Position numbers and translations under genes: made by a program. The notes beneath the pieces were generated by a model. That model did not search any database. It had not been told where the DNA came from and saw only the letters and a list, made by a program, of their open reading frames with translations. From an uncultured Fretibacterium sp. (GTDB lineage: Bacteria > Synergistota > Synergistia > Synergistales > Aminobacteriaceae): a stretch of 9,329 nt of DNA. The DNA lies in assembly GCA_937892105.1 (NCBI GenBank), contig CALAUZ010000094.1, positions 1 through 9,329 on the forward strand. Reading direction: 5' to 3'. Shown here piece by piece: positions 1 through 7,118 of the stretch; position 1 is the first letter of the stretch; every line of letters starts with the position of its first letter.

Positions 1-696
1 GTTATAGCAGCTGCTCCACGTAATACAATGTTCAGCCCGCAAGATCTTTTTTATTTAAATAAAATTGTCACCGGCCCGGAAGCAGCAAATTATATTGATA
101 TTCAAGCCCCAATAGAATTTAATGTGAGAATCGTCGCAAAAGCTAAAGGCAAAGCTATTCACGATACAACCGTCGTAATGTTAGACCGTCCGAGAAATGA
201 AACTATACGCGATAAAGTCAGAGCTATGGGTGCGAGAATCAGATTAATCGGTGACGGTGATGTTTATGGAGCTTTGATGACCTGTTTAACTGGACATGAA
301 ACAGCAGATTTATTGCTGGGAATCGGCGGCTCTCCTGAAGCTGTTATTACTGCATGTGCCGTTAAATGTTTGGGCGGAAATATGCAATGTCAACCATATT
401 TCAGAAATGATCAGGACGAGGAAAAAGCTAAGGCAAGGGGCTTAACTCGCGAAACAGTTTTAACGCTTGATGATTTAGTGAAGAGCGATAACGTATTTTT
501 TGCAGCGGCCGGAGGTTCTGACGGAGATTTATTGAGAGGCGTTCATTATCACGGGACACATATTGAAACTTCATCAATGTGCATGAGAAGCAAAACCGGG
601 ACGATCCGTTATATTTCGGCTATACATTCACAAAAGAAGCTCGAAGAAATGGGCGACAATATCGAATACGATCCAAATGCTAACGAGGATAAATAA
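1..696 (+). CDS. glpX: Class II fructose-1,6-bisphosphatase, C-terminal part (5' end outside window)
   Basis: The reading frame is already open at base 1, so the gene enters from the left. About 231 residues are visible; the family usually has 320-340, so roughly the first 100, including most metal ligands, are missing. GlpX enzymes hydrolyse fructose-1,6-bisphosphate to fructose-6-phosphate in gluconeogenesis, in the cytoplasm. Family signatures seen are LDRPRN followed by GARIRLIGDGDV, then LGIGGSPEAV with the Glu (bases 337-339) that matches a metal ligand in the E. coli enzyme, KCLGGNMQ, LTLDDLV and the C-terminal MRSKTGTIRYISAIH. The usual LDRPRH reads LDRPRN here. The ATG at base 28 is internal methionine, not the start. 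Leucine is mostly TTA or TTG (13 of 17 by hand count), unlike genes further right. The stop is 3 bases before dedA, whose ribosome-binding site lies inside the glpX end, so the two are probably cotranscribed. Confidence 0.93.
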   Translation, partial: VIAAAPRNTMFSPQDLFYLNKIVTGPEAANYIDIQAPIEFNVRIVAKAKGKAIHDTTVVMLDRPRNETIRDKVRAMGARIRLIGDGDVYGALMTCLTGHETADLLLGIGGSPEAVITACAVKCLGGNMQCQPYFRNDQDEEKAKARGLTRETVLTLDDLVKSDNVFFAAAGGSDGDLLRGVHYHGTHIETSSMCMRSKTGTIRYISAIHSQKKLEEMGDNIEYDPNANEDK

Positions 697-699
697 ATT

Positions 700-1314
700 A
701 TGAATTTACTCAGCGCGCTTATAACTTGGCTAGTGGAAACTATCGGCAAAATGGGCTATACGGGAATTATATCGCTTATGTTTTTGGAGAGTTCATTTTT
801 TCCGTTTCCGTCTGAAGTTGTTATGCCTCCTGCTGGTTATTTAGCCTGGAAGGGAGAAATGTCTTTGCCCTTAGTATTGCTGTCAGGTATTGCAGGCAGC
901 CTTCTGGGTGCGCTGTTCAACTACTGGATAGCCGTAAAGTTAGGCCGCCCCTTCCTGCTGAAATACGGAAAATACTTCTTCGTCTCTCAAGAAAGCATAA
1001 ACAAAGCAGATGATTTCTTCTCTAAGCATGGCCATGTAAGCACTCTTGTTGGAAGATTATTGCCAGTAATCCGCCAGTACATATCACTACCGGCAGGTAT
1101 CGCACGAATGCCCATGAAGACTTTTACCCTTTTCACAACAATAGGAGCAGGAGCATGGGTATGTGTTTTGACGTTCGCGGGTTACACGCTTGGTGAACAT
1201 CAGGATATGCTGAAGGAATATTTACACGTAATAACGCTCTCATGCATAGGACTTGCCGTGATTATTGCCGTTGGATATGTGCTAATTCTCAGGAGACGTA
1301 AGGGCAGGTCATGA
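700..1314 (+). CDS. DedA-family (SNARE-associated/VTT domain) inner-membrane protein
   Basis: A 204-residue polytopic membrane protein of normal DedA length. DedA proteins are linked to envelope homeostasis; some members are implicated in undecaprenyl-phosphate or phospholipid flipping, others in proton-dependent stress tolerance. Visible features are a hydrophobic N-terminus, the re-entrant-type motif [12 protein letters not shown] at residues 28-39, [11 protein letters not shown] at 66-76, the signature [16 protein letters not shown] at 118-133 and a last membrane segment at about 178-197, followed by a basic RRRKGRS tail. E30, E39, R119 and R125 appear to correspond to the essential acidic and arginine residues known in E. 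coli YqjA (alignment from memory). The ATG at 700 has a GAGG at 685-688, spaced 11 nt. The stop overlaps the next gene as ATGA. The specific substrate cannot be told from sequence. Confidence 0.92.
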   Translation: MNLLSALITWLVETIGKMGYTGIISLMFLESSFFPFPSEVVMPPAGYLAWKGEMSLPLVLLSGIAGSLLGALFNYWIAVKLGRPFLLKYGKYFFVSQESINKADDFFSKHGHVSTLVGRLLPVIRQYISLPAGIARMPMKTFTLFTTIGAGAWVCVLTFAGYTLGEHQDMLKEYLHVITLSCIGLAVIIAVGYVLILRRRKGRS

Positions 1315-2819
1315 GCGGAATACCTGGTGTAACGTTAAAAGGAATGGAGGCCCTCCCTGTTGAAGTTGAAGTAGAGATTACGGGAGGGCTTTTTGCGATA
1401 AGTATTGTTGGTATGCCTGACGTAGCAGTAAGAGAGTCAAAAGAGAGGGTTCGTGCCGCCTTGAGGTCTATGGACATAAACCTTAAAGGACGGATTTCCG
1501 TGAACCTCGCACCTGCCGATATACCCAAAGAAGGAGCACTCTTAGACCTTCCCATAGCACTTGGAATGATGATGGCAACAGGAGCATTGAAGCATTGTCC
1601 CAGAGCGTTATACATGGGAGAACTCGCGCTTGACGGCAGATTGCGGCGTGTCAGGGGAGCTGTTCCTGCCGCGTTCCTTGCGAGAAAGATGAATATTCCT
1701 CTTTACATTCCGGCCGAGAATGCAGGAGAAGTTGCGTTGGTGCAGGGTGTTGAAGCATATTGCGCTGATAACCTGTCAGAACTTGCCATGATGCTTACGG
1801 GTGAGGAAAAGCCAAGACCATTGCCGCCCGCATATATTCCTGACATCACCGGCAGCCCTAACCCTGACTTTTCGGACATAAAAGGTCAAATTCAGGCCAA
1901 ACGAGCCGCAGAAATAGCCGCTGCAGGACATCACAATATTCTGCTGGTAGGTTCTCCAGGAAGCGGAAAGACAATGATAGCCAAAGCAATAGCCGGAATT
2001 TTGCCGCCATTGACGGACGATGAACTTGTAGAAACGCTTTTGGTGCGCAGTACGCTTGGAATGGAGACGAAACCGGGACGTGAAAGGCCGTTCAGGACTG
2101 TACATTTTACGGCAAGCACCGTATCAATCTGCGGTGGAGGAACAAACCTTAGACCTGGTGAAGTATCGCTTGCACACAGGGGGGTGTTGTTTCTCGATGA
2201 GTATACGGAATTTAGAAGGGATTTGACCGAGAGCCTTCGTGCCCCCATTGAGGACGGGGAAATCACGGTGAGCCGGGCTATGGGGACGGTGAAATATCCT
2301 GCCCGTGTACTGTTAGTGCTTGCGGCAAACCCATGCGCCTGCGGTTATGCTGGAGACCCTGTAACCCCATGCAAATGTTCAGCGATGGATATTGAGCGTT
2401 ACAGAAGGAAGCTGTCAGGGCCTATAATGGACAGGATAGACTTGCAGATTAGCGTACCCAAACTAACGCCGGAAGAATTGCTGTCGTTCGGGAACAGAGG
2501 AAATCCGCCTGAAACAAGCGCGGCAATACGTGAGAGAGTGATACGAGCGAGGGACATTCAGGTTGAGAGGTGGCGGAAGTATGGTATCGTTTGCAACGCC
2601 GAACTGCCGGAAAAACTCGTGCAGAACTGTTTAACGCTTGATGATGACAACAGGAAGTATCTTGCGTTGATGGCGACAAAACTGAACCTTTCTGGAAGGG
2701 GATTGAGCAGAGTGCTGAAGGTTTCGAGGACGATAGCGGATCTTGCTGGCGAGGAAAATATTGGTCGGAAACACCTTGCTGAAGCCATGATGTACAGACA
2801 GATTTACGGAAGGGGATAG
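1311..2819 (+). CDS. comM: YifB/ComM-family AAA+ ATPase (magnesium-chelatase-like)
   Basis: A 502-residue protein matching the usual length of YifB/ComM, whose studied members are hexameric helicases that promote branch migration when natural-transformation DNA is integrated. Order of parts: an N-terminal Lon-protease-like ChlI fold (about 1-165) with the hallmark [19 protein letters not shown] and [12 protein letters not shown]; an AAA+ core with Walker A GSPGSGKT at 214-221 and Walker B VLFLDE at 292-297; four cysteines C342, C344, C354 and C356 in an NPCACG...CKC cluster typical of the family; and a C-terminal helical lid with [21 protein letters not shown]. The start is the ATG overlapping the dedA stop (ATGA), with AAGGG at 1300-1304 spaced 6 nt. 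Translational coupling to dedA is likely. The older Mg-chelatase name reflects homology only; no other chelatase subunits are here. Whether this organism is competent is unknown. Confidence 0.93.
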   Translation: MSGIPGVTLKGMEALPVEVEVEITGGLFAISIVGMPDVAVRESKERVRAALRSMDINLKGRISVNLAPADIPKEGALLDLPIALGMMMATGALKHCPRALYMGELALDGRLRRVRGAVPAAFLARKMNIPLYIPAENAGEVALVQGVEAYCADNLSELAMMLTGEEKPRPLPPAYIPDITGSPNPDFSDIKGQIQAKRAAEIAAAGHHNILLVGSPGSGKTMIAKAIAGILPPLTDDELVETLLVRSTLGMETKPGRERPFRTVHFTASTVSICGGGTNLRPGEVSLAHRGVLFLDEYTEFRRDLTESLRAPIEDGEITVSRAMGTVKYPARVLLVLAANPCACGYAGDPVTPCKCSAMDIERYRRKLSGPIMDRIDLQISVPKLTPEELLSFGNRGNPPETSAAIRERVIRARDIQVERWRKYGIVCNAELPEKLVQNCLTLDDDNRKYLALMATKLNLSGRGLSRVLKVSRTIADLAGEENIGRKHLAEAMMYRQIYGRG

Positions 2820-2825
2820 AATTTT

Positions 2826-2853
2826 GCCCCCCGTTCTGAGAATGACGGAGGGC
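2826..2853. other. GC-rich stem-loop in the convergent yifB/wzz gap
   Basis: Bases 2826-2834 and 2845-2853 pair as GCCC-CCGT with ACGG-GGGC, with one C/A mismatch in the middle and a 10-base loop. It sits between two convergent genes whose stops are 51 bases apart, where a shared terminator is expected. Neither strand has a T-run after the stem: the plus strand continues ATGAAG and the minus strand AAAATT. It is therefore not a canonical intrinsic terminator. It may act as a processing or 3'-end-stabilising hairpin, or work with Rho. Confidence 0.4.
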
Positions 2854-2870
2854 ATGAAGCCTGCTAGTCG

Positions 2871-4034
2871 TTAATCGTAATCTTCCTGCGCTTCCCGCGC
2901 CTTTTTCATGCTTTCGGTTATGAACACCCAGCCTGCTCCCAAGAAAAACCCGAGCATTGTGCCGATCATCATTATTTGCCCACGTTTGGGCTTGTATTTC
3001 CAATCTGGGGGTGTTGCTTTGTCCACGATTGACAGAGTTGACAGATCACTGGCTTCACTGAGTTTCGCATTCTCGTACTGCCTGAGCATTAACTCATATT
3101 TCGCGTTTGCAAATCTCAATGCCCTGACATAACGCTGATACTCCACTCCAAGTTCAGGAACACGCCCGATTGATGAGAGAAGGTCTCCAGATAGCACGCC
3201 TGTACGCCTCTGCTCCTCCTCAAGCCTGCGTAATTCCTTGTTCATCGCCTCAAGCTGGGATTGTGCAAGCCTGAGCTGAGGATTATCCTTTCGGGCGTAA
3301 CTTCTCAATGAGGAAACTTCAACATTCTTTGTCGCTATCTGACTTCTGAGCTGCGCAATGGAGGCTATGAGTGTCTCTGTCTGTTTCTCAAGTGCTATAA
3401 CTCCGCTGGACTGCTGGTAATTCATCATATCTTCTTCGGCCTGGTTGAGTTCCTGCTGTGCCTGTATGAGCTGGTTCTCAAAGAATGACCTTTGTTCTAT
3501 TGCTTTTTGAACAGCAATTTCCTGCATTTTCTTCTGTAGTTCATCGACAAACGCGTTTGCTATGTCAGCCGCCTCAACAGGGTCTTTGTGAATGTATGCT
3601 ACGGAAACGATACCGCTCTTGGTATCTTCGTTAGCTTCAAGTACTGCCAGCACACTTTTTCTAGCGTTAAGGCGTATATCTTCGGATAGTTCTTCCATGA
3701 GATGAAACTTGTCGATTATGGCATCAACCACAGAATCACCTTTCATTATTTCAACCATCGTTGCCCCTGACGTTGACATGCCGGGAAGACCAACAAAATC
3801 CGCAAGCCCTCCAAGCTGTGCGGCAATCCCCGCCATTCTTACAGAAACGCTCTGTGGCGGCAATACTCTGCATTCAGCCCTGTACGTAAACGGTGTGAGG
3901 AAAGCATATGCAGTAGCAACAGCACCGAATAAGAACGTTATCAGAAATATGAAGCCCTTTCTTCTCCAGAGATCTTTGCATACTTCGATAAGATCTATTT
4001 CCACTTCGTCATCATCATAACGATGATCTGGCAT
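2871..4034 (-). CDS. Wzz-family polysaccharide chain-length/co-polymerase membrane protein
   Basis: A 387-residue protein with the Wzz/PCP layout: an acidic cytoplasmic N-terminus (DDDEVEIDL), membrane segment 1 at about 27-46, a large extracytoplasmic part with a coiled coil at about 176-285 (rich in Gln, Glu and Leu), a proline-rich PPDWKYKPKR at 342-351, membrane segment 2 at about 352-372 and a short charged tail. Such proteins set the chain length of O-antigen, capsule or exopolysaccharide during Wzy polymerisation or export. No C-terminal tyrosine-kinase domain is present. A GTG at 4055 would add seven residues, but the ATG at 4034 is preferred. It has AAGGGA upstream (4052-4047, spacing 12), the GTG has no Shine-Dalgarno, and a TATAAT at 4078-4073 puts the likely transcript start near 4066, too close to the GTG. 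No glycosyltransferase or polymerase gene is nearby, so the polysaccharide is unknown. Confidence 0.88.
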   Translation of the reverse strand: MPDHRYDDDEVEIDLIEVCKDLWRRKGFIFLITFLFGAVATAYAFLTPFTYRAECRVLPPQSVSVRMAGIAAQLGGLADFVGLPGMSTSGATMVEIMKGDSVVDAIIDKFHLMEELSEDIRLNARKSVLAVLEANEDTKSGIVSVAYIHKDPVEAADIANAFVDELQKKMQEIAVQKAIEQRSFFENQLIQAQQELNQAEEDMMNYQQSSGVIALEKQTETLIASIAQLRSQIATKNVEVSSLRSYARKDNPQLRLAQSQLEAMNKELRRLEEEQRRTGVLSGDLLSSIGRVPELGVEYQRYVRALRFANAKYELMLRQYENAKLSEASDLSTLSIVDKATPPDWKYKPKRGQIMMIGTMLGFFLGAGWVFITESMKKAREAQEDYD

Positions 4035-4072
4035 GTGTGAATCAAATCCCTTCACGTGTATTTTTCAGGCTG

Positions 4073-4081
4073 ATTATAGCA
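4073..4081 (-). promoter_or_regulatory. Extended -10 promoter for the wzz-family gene
   Basis: On the minus strand the sequence reads TGCTATAAT, a perfect TATAAT at 4078-4073 with an extended TG one base upstream. No good -35 is seen at 16-18 bases, which fits extended -10 promoters. It begins right after the racemase stop codon (4084-4082). The predicted transcript starts near 4066, leaving about 32 bases of leader to the ATG at 4034. Confidence 0.6.
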
Positions 4082-4786
4082 TTAGGCTTCATAAAGCACA
4101 CGGATACATGCATCACTCAGTGCCTTTAAGCTCGAAACCTGACGTTCCGCCGGCAAACCGGAAACCTCATACGCCAGTGGAAGCTCCGTACAGCCCATAG
4201 TAACAGGAACATCGCGCTCACGCCATAATTCCTGCACAACATCATGCATAACTTCCCCAGCTGTCTTCATGTCCCCTGCTTTGACGAGCCTCACACATGA
4301 CTGCACCTTGTCCTGCTGTTCATGCGAAGGTCTGAGAAAGTGATACTGCATTTTCTCGGCACATTCAGGGTAAATCATGCTCTTCTGTGTCCCATCGGTT
4401 GCTAGAAGCCAGGAACAATTACCCTTGCTCAATTCCTTTGCGGCTGACACTGTGGCTTCAACGATATGTACCAACGGAACTGGCAATTCATCTCTAAAGC
4501 GGTCAATGAAGTAGTGCGCCGTGTTACACGGGACTGCGAGGACATCTGCTCCCCATTCTGCGAGCTGAAACAAATTCCTGCGTATAACAGGCAGCGGATC
4601 AGGGCCAATTCCCATTAAGCCATCGCTTCTGTCGGGGGTATCCGGATCAGACAGCATAATTATATGGGGGTGCTGACTGTCATTTTTCGCGGGGCAGCCG
4701 CGGGCTAGTATGCGGAGAAATTCTGCGCAGGCTGCCGGCCCCATTCCTCCTAGTACTCCGAGTGTCTTTGCTGGTCGTGAAGGCAT
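4082..4786 (-). CDS. Aspartate/glutamate racemase-family protein
   Basis: A 234-residue cofactor-independent racemase of the Asp/Glu/hydantoin superfamily, cytoplasmic, with no signal peptide. The N-terminus has the family opening LGVLGGMGP (residues 9-17). The two catalytic cysteines expected for proton abstraction on each face are present: C87 in VPCNTAH and C199 in MGCTELPL. This pattern is closest to the aspartate-racemase (RacD/YgeA-like) branch; true glutamate racemase MurI is less likely but cannot be excluded, and broad-specificity racemases share these motifs. The likely product is a D-amino acid for peptidoglycan or other metabolism, or entry of D-amino acids into catabolism. The frame extends upstream to 4852, but the ATG at 4786 is chosen because AGGAGG stands 8 bases before it and homology begins just after. 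It is transcribed divergently from cstA and lies upstream of the wzz-family gene. Confidence 0.88.
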   Translation of the reverse strand: MPSRPAKTLGVLGGMGPAACAEFLRILARGCPAKNDSQHPHIIMLSDPDTPDRSDGLMGIGPDPLPVIRRNLFQLAEWGADVLAVPCNTAHYFIDRFRDELPVPLVHIVEATVSAAKELSKGNCSWLLATDGTQKSMIYPECAEKMQYHFLRPSHEQQDKVQSCVRLVKAGDMKTAGEVMHDVVQELWRERDVPVTMGCTELPLAYEVSGLPAERQVSSLKALSDACIRVLYEA

Positions 4787-4844
4787 AACACAATCCTCCT
4801 TTATTTTAATGCTTGATTTAATTTGTGAATGGACTAAAATTTCT

Positions 4845-4855
4845 ATTATCATAAT
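4845..4855. promoter_or_regulatory. Palindrome with divergent -10-like hexamers between racemase and cstA
   Basis: The 101-base divergent gap (4787-4887) is AT-rich and contains the perfect inverted repeat ATTAT-C-ATAAT. On the plus strand CATAAT (4850-4855) could serve as a -10 for cstA, with a start near 4862. On the minus strand GATAAT (4850-4845) could serve the racemase gene. No convincing -35 was found for either strand. The symmetry could equally be a regulator-binding site. Confidence 0.35.
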
Positions 4856-4887
4856 ACTACCACATTTTCAGAAGGGAGAAAAAATCC

Positions 4888-6405
4888 ATGTATTCATTTC
4901 TTGGCGGTCTCGTAATTCTCATACTGGGCTACATGATTTACGGCGCGATTGTCAATAAGATTTTTGGGCCGGACGACAGGCAGACACCTTGCGTTGCGCA
5001 CCCAGACGGCGTTGACTTCGTACCCATCTCTGCGGGAAAAGCATTCCTCATTCAGCTCCTCAACATCGCAGGTCTAGGACCAATATTCGGAGCTTTGACC
5101 GGCGCAATCTGGGGGCCTCAGGTCTATCTCTGGATAGTATTCGGTACAATCTTTGCCGGTGCTGTCCATGATTACCTCGTTGGAATGCTCTCAATGAGGA
5201 ATGACGGCGCAAGCGTCTCGGAGATTACGGGCAAATATCTTGGAGGCTTCATGCTTCAGGTTATGCGGCTGTTCAGCGTTGTGCTTCTCGTAATGGTCGG
5301 CGTTGTCTTCATGGTAGGGCCTGCCGGACTTCTCGCTCTCATGCTCACTCAGGGGACAAGCGGTGCTGTAGGTGCGGCTGGCGGTGCTCCTGCTGTATTC
5401 ATGGGTTACGGCGCGGCTGACTGGACGAAAATACTGACAGTCATAATCCTCGTATACTACTTCCTTGCAACGCTTCTTCCCATCGACAAGGTTATCGGCA
5501 AAATCTATCCTCTTTTCGGATTATGCTTGATCTTCATGGCCATCGGTATCGGCGGCGTTACGGTCTATAATCACGTTCAGGGAACAAAACCGATGATAGA
5601 GCTTTGGGAAGGTCTCTATAACATGCACCCTAAAGCTGACACAATGCCCATTTGGCCTCTTATGTTCATAACGGTGGCCTGCGGTGCAATTTCCGGCTTC
5701 CACGCAACACAGTCCCCAATGATGGCACGCTGCTTAACGTCAGAACGTCAGGGGCGTTTCGTGTTCTACGGAGCAATGGTGGCAGAGGGAATTATCGCGC
5801 TCATCTGGGCTTCAGCAGGCATAGCATTCTACAACGCAACGGACGGCGGTTTCTCAACGGCTGGACTTCTTGCAGTTGGCGGCGGAAACTCAACAAGCGT
5901 CTACCAGATTTCAGTTGGACTTCTTGGGCCTATAGGAAGCATTCTTGCACTTCTCGGCGTTGTTGCCTGCCCGATTACGTCAGGCGATACGGCGTTCAGA
6001 AGCGCACGTCTTACACTTGCTGACTGGTTCAAGATTGACCAGAAGGGATTTGCTCCCAGACTTGCACTTGCTCTCCCGTTATTGGCGGCAGGGTATGCGA
6101 TTTCCTTCCTTGATTACGGCATAGTGTGGCGTTACTTCTCATGGTCAAACCAGACACTTGCAATGATAGCGTTATGGGCAGGAGCTGTTTACCTTTGCAG
6201 GAACGTTGGAGCAGGAAAAGCCTTCATTGCGGCGATACCGGCTGCATTCATGTCGGCGGTAAGCGTAACATACTTCTGCATCGCCCCTGAATGCTACCTT
6301 ATGCTTCCGAGAATGACGGCTTACGGAATTGGCATAGCGGTTGCAGTACTGTTCTTCGCGATTTACTGGGTAAGGGTGTATTCGCCTGAGAGCAAGAAGG
6401 CATAG
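4888..6405 (+). CDS. cstA: CstA-family carbon-starvation transporter (short form)
   Basis: A 505-residue polytopic inner-membrane protein. CstA relatives import pyruvate (E. coli) or peptides/amino acids (Campylobacter), so nutrient scavenging is the likely role; the substrate here is not determinable. Family signatures seen are DGVDFVP near residue 41, LLNIAGLGPIFGA at about 57-69, GTIFAGAVHDYL at 90-101, SGFHATQSPMMARC at 269-282, ACPITSGDTAFRSARL from 360, and DYGIVWRYFSWSNQTLA near 410. E. coli CstA is about 700 residues, so this belongs to the shorter subfamily; the frame is uninterrupted and both ends look natural, so it is not a truncation. The start ATG has AAGGGAG at 4872-4878, spaced 9 nt. 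A 71-residue metal-binding gene starts 4 bases after the stop, so the two are probably an operon ending at the terminator at 6649-6683. Confidence 0.93.
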   Translation: MYSFLGGLVILILGYMIYGAIVNKIFGPDDRQTPCVAHPDGVDFVPISAGKAFLIQLLNIAGLGPIFGALTGAIWGPQVYLWIVFGTIFAGAVHDYLVGMLSMRNDGASVSEITGKYLGGFMLQVMRLFSVVLLVMVGVVFMVGPAGLLALMLTQGTSGAVGAAGGAPAVFMGYGAADWTKILTVIILVYYFLATLLPIDKVIGKIYPLFGLCLIFMAIGIGGVTVYNHVQGTKPMIELWEGLYNMHPKADTMPIWPLMFITVACGAISGFHATQSPMMARCLTSERQGRFVFYGAMVAEGIIALIWASAGIAFYNATDGGFSTAGLLAVGGGNSTSVYQISVGLLGPIGSILALLGVVACPITSGDTAFRSARLTLADWFKIDQKGFAPRLALALPLLAAGYAISFLDYGIVWRYFSWSNQTLAMIALWAGAVYLCRNVGAGKAFIAAIPAAFMSAVSVTYFCIAPECYLMLPRMTAYGIGIAVAVLFFAIYWVRVYSPESKKA

Positions 6406-6409
6406 CGTC

Positions 6410-6625
6410 ATGAAGAAGGTAATACATGTTGAGGGTATGGGGTGCCAGAACTGCGTTAAACACGTCAAGGAAGCACTCGAAGGACTTGACGGGGTGTCAG
6501 GAGCTGAAGTGAGCCTTGAGACCAATACGGCAGTGATAACACTCACTAAAGATGTTGCGGATACTGCGATAGTGGCGGCGGTTGACGAAGCTGGCTACGA
6601 TGTCGCAAAGATAGAAGCGGCGTAA
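6410..6625 (+). CDS. Heavy-metal-associated (HMA) domain protein, CopZ-like copper chaperone
   Basis: A 71-residue single HMA domain of typical length. The metal-binding motif GMGCQNC places C12 and C15 in the loop after the first strand (VIHVEGM), followed by a helix (VKHVKEALEGLDGV), the strand pair VSGAEVSLETNTAVIT and the final VDEAGYDV. CopZ-type proteins bind Cu(I) through the two cysteines and hand it to a P-type ATPase; some relatives bind other soft metals. The start follows cstA by 4 bases, with AGAAGG at 6395-6400 spaced 9 nt, lying inside the cstA end. No copper ATPase or metal-responsive repressor is in the window, so its partner must be elsewhere. Pairing with cstA is unexplained. 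Confidence 0.88.
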   Translation: MKKVIHVEGMGCQNCVKHVKEALEGLDGVSGAEVSLETNTAVITLTKDVADTAIVAAVDEAGYDVAKIEAA

Positions 6626-6648
6626 ACGTTTCAGGACAGTAAAACATC

Positions 6649-6683
6649 AACGGGCTGTGTGAAATATCACGGCTCGTTTTTTT
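6649..6683 (+). terminator. Strong intrinsic terminator after cstA-HMA operon
   Basis: Arms AACGGGCTGTG (6649-6659) and CACGGCTCGTT (6668-6678) pair over 11 bases with two G-T wobbles around an 8-base loop, followed by a T-run at 6677-6683. This closes the cstA-HMA unit. The -35 region of the next promoter would fall in its 3' arm. Confidence 0.88.
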
Positions 6684-6688
6684 GTGTA

Positions 6689-6697
6689 TGTTATAAT
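6689..6697 (+). promoter_or_regulatory. Extended -10 promoter for rplU-rpmA
   Basis: TGTTATAAT: a perfect TATAAT at 6692-6697 with an extended TG at 6689-6690. The spot where a -35 would sit (about 6669-6674) reads ACGGCT and is poor, as often seen with extended -10 promoters. It starts five bases after the T-run of the upstream terminator. The expected transcript start is near 6704, giving a leader of about 78 bases before rplU. Confidence 0.7.
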
Positions 6698-6747
6698 CTT
6701 CCACGTTGCAAATATCGCATGACTTAGGCATTAAACGTTTTATACGG

Positions 6748-6768
6748 CCTTCGTTCAGCGTAAGGAGG
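6748..6768 (+). promoter_or_regulatory. Hairpin overlapping the rplU Shine-Dalgarno sequence
   Basis: CCTTCG (6748-6753) can pair with CG and AAGG (6759-6760 and 6762-6765) with a one-base bulge at 6761 and a 5-base loop. AAGG is the first part of the rplU ribosome-binding site AAGGAGG (6762-6768), so the fold would partly hide it. The site is 13 bases from the ATG, longer than usual. Control by this hairpin is inference; ribosomal-protein leaders are often self-regulated. Confidence 0.4.
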
Positions 6769-6781
6769 AAAATAATTCACC

Positions 6782-7096
6782 ATGTATGCAGTAATCGAGA
6801 CAGGCGGAAAACAGTACCGGGCAAGCGTGGGCGACAAGTTCAGGGTTGAGAAGCTGCCCGGCGAAACCAGCACAGAAATAATCTTCGACAAAATTCTTGC
6901 AGTCGGCGGAGAAGGAACAGAAACAAAGTTCGGAAATCCCTACATCACGGGCGCAAGAGTTACGGCTGAAATCGTGAAGCAGGCACGCGCAGATAAAGTG
7001 CTGGTGTTCAAGTACAAGAGCAAGAAGAATATCCGCAAAATGCAGGGACACAGGCAGTATTTCACCGAAGTCGTAATCAGGAACATAGAGGCATAA
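6782..7096 (+). CDS. rplU: 50S ribosomal protein L21
   Basis: A 104-residue protein, the standard L21 length, with the family start MYAVIETGGKQYRASVGD, the central KILAVGG and GNPYITGARVTAEIV, and the C-terminal KYKSKKNIRKMQGHRQYFTEVVI. L21 binds 23S rRNA and helps assemble the large subunit. The start is fixed by the conserved MYAVIE; AAGGAGG lies at 6762-6768, 13 bases upstream. The gene leads the rplU-rpmA unit behind the extended -10 promoter at 6689-6697. There is no Prp (YsxB) protease gene between it and rpmA, only a 22-base gap. Confidence 0.97.
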   Translation: MYAVIETGGKQYRASVGDKFRVEKLPGETSTEIIFDKILAVGGEGTETKFGNPYITGARVTAEIVKQARADKVLVFKYKSKKNIRKMQGHRQYFTEVVIRNIEA

Positions 7097-7118
7097 ATCA
7101 ATTCGGAGGTAAATCAAC

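Noticed and set aside
2826..2853. Bidirectional intrinsic terminator between yifB and wzz
   Set aside because: The stem is good but neither strand has a T-run after it, so it is reported only as a stem-loop.
2449..3003. Minus-strand frame of 184 codons over the end of yifB and the start of the convergent gap
   Set aside because: It lies opposite a clearly conserved yifB frame, has no recognisable domain and low-complexity-like composition; a shadow frame.
4787..4852. Upstream extension of the racemase by 22 residues to the ATG at 4852
   Set aside because: The extension is AT-rich and unlike the family, and the AGGAGG lies 8 bases before the ATG at 4786.
5652..6023. Plus-strand frame of 123 codons inside cstA
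   Set aside because: It is an out-of-frame overlap with conserved CstA motifs and has no homology.
6172..6546. Minus-strand frame of 124 codons over the end of cstA and the HMA gene
   Set aside because: It is antisense to two recognised genes and shows no family motif or ribosome-binding site.
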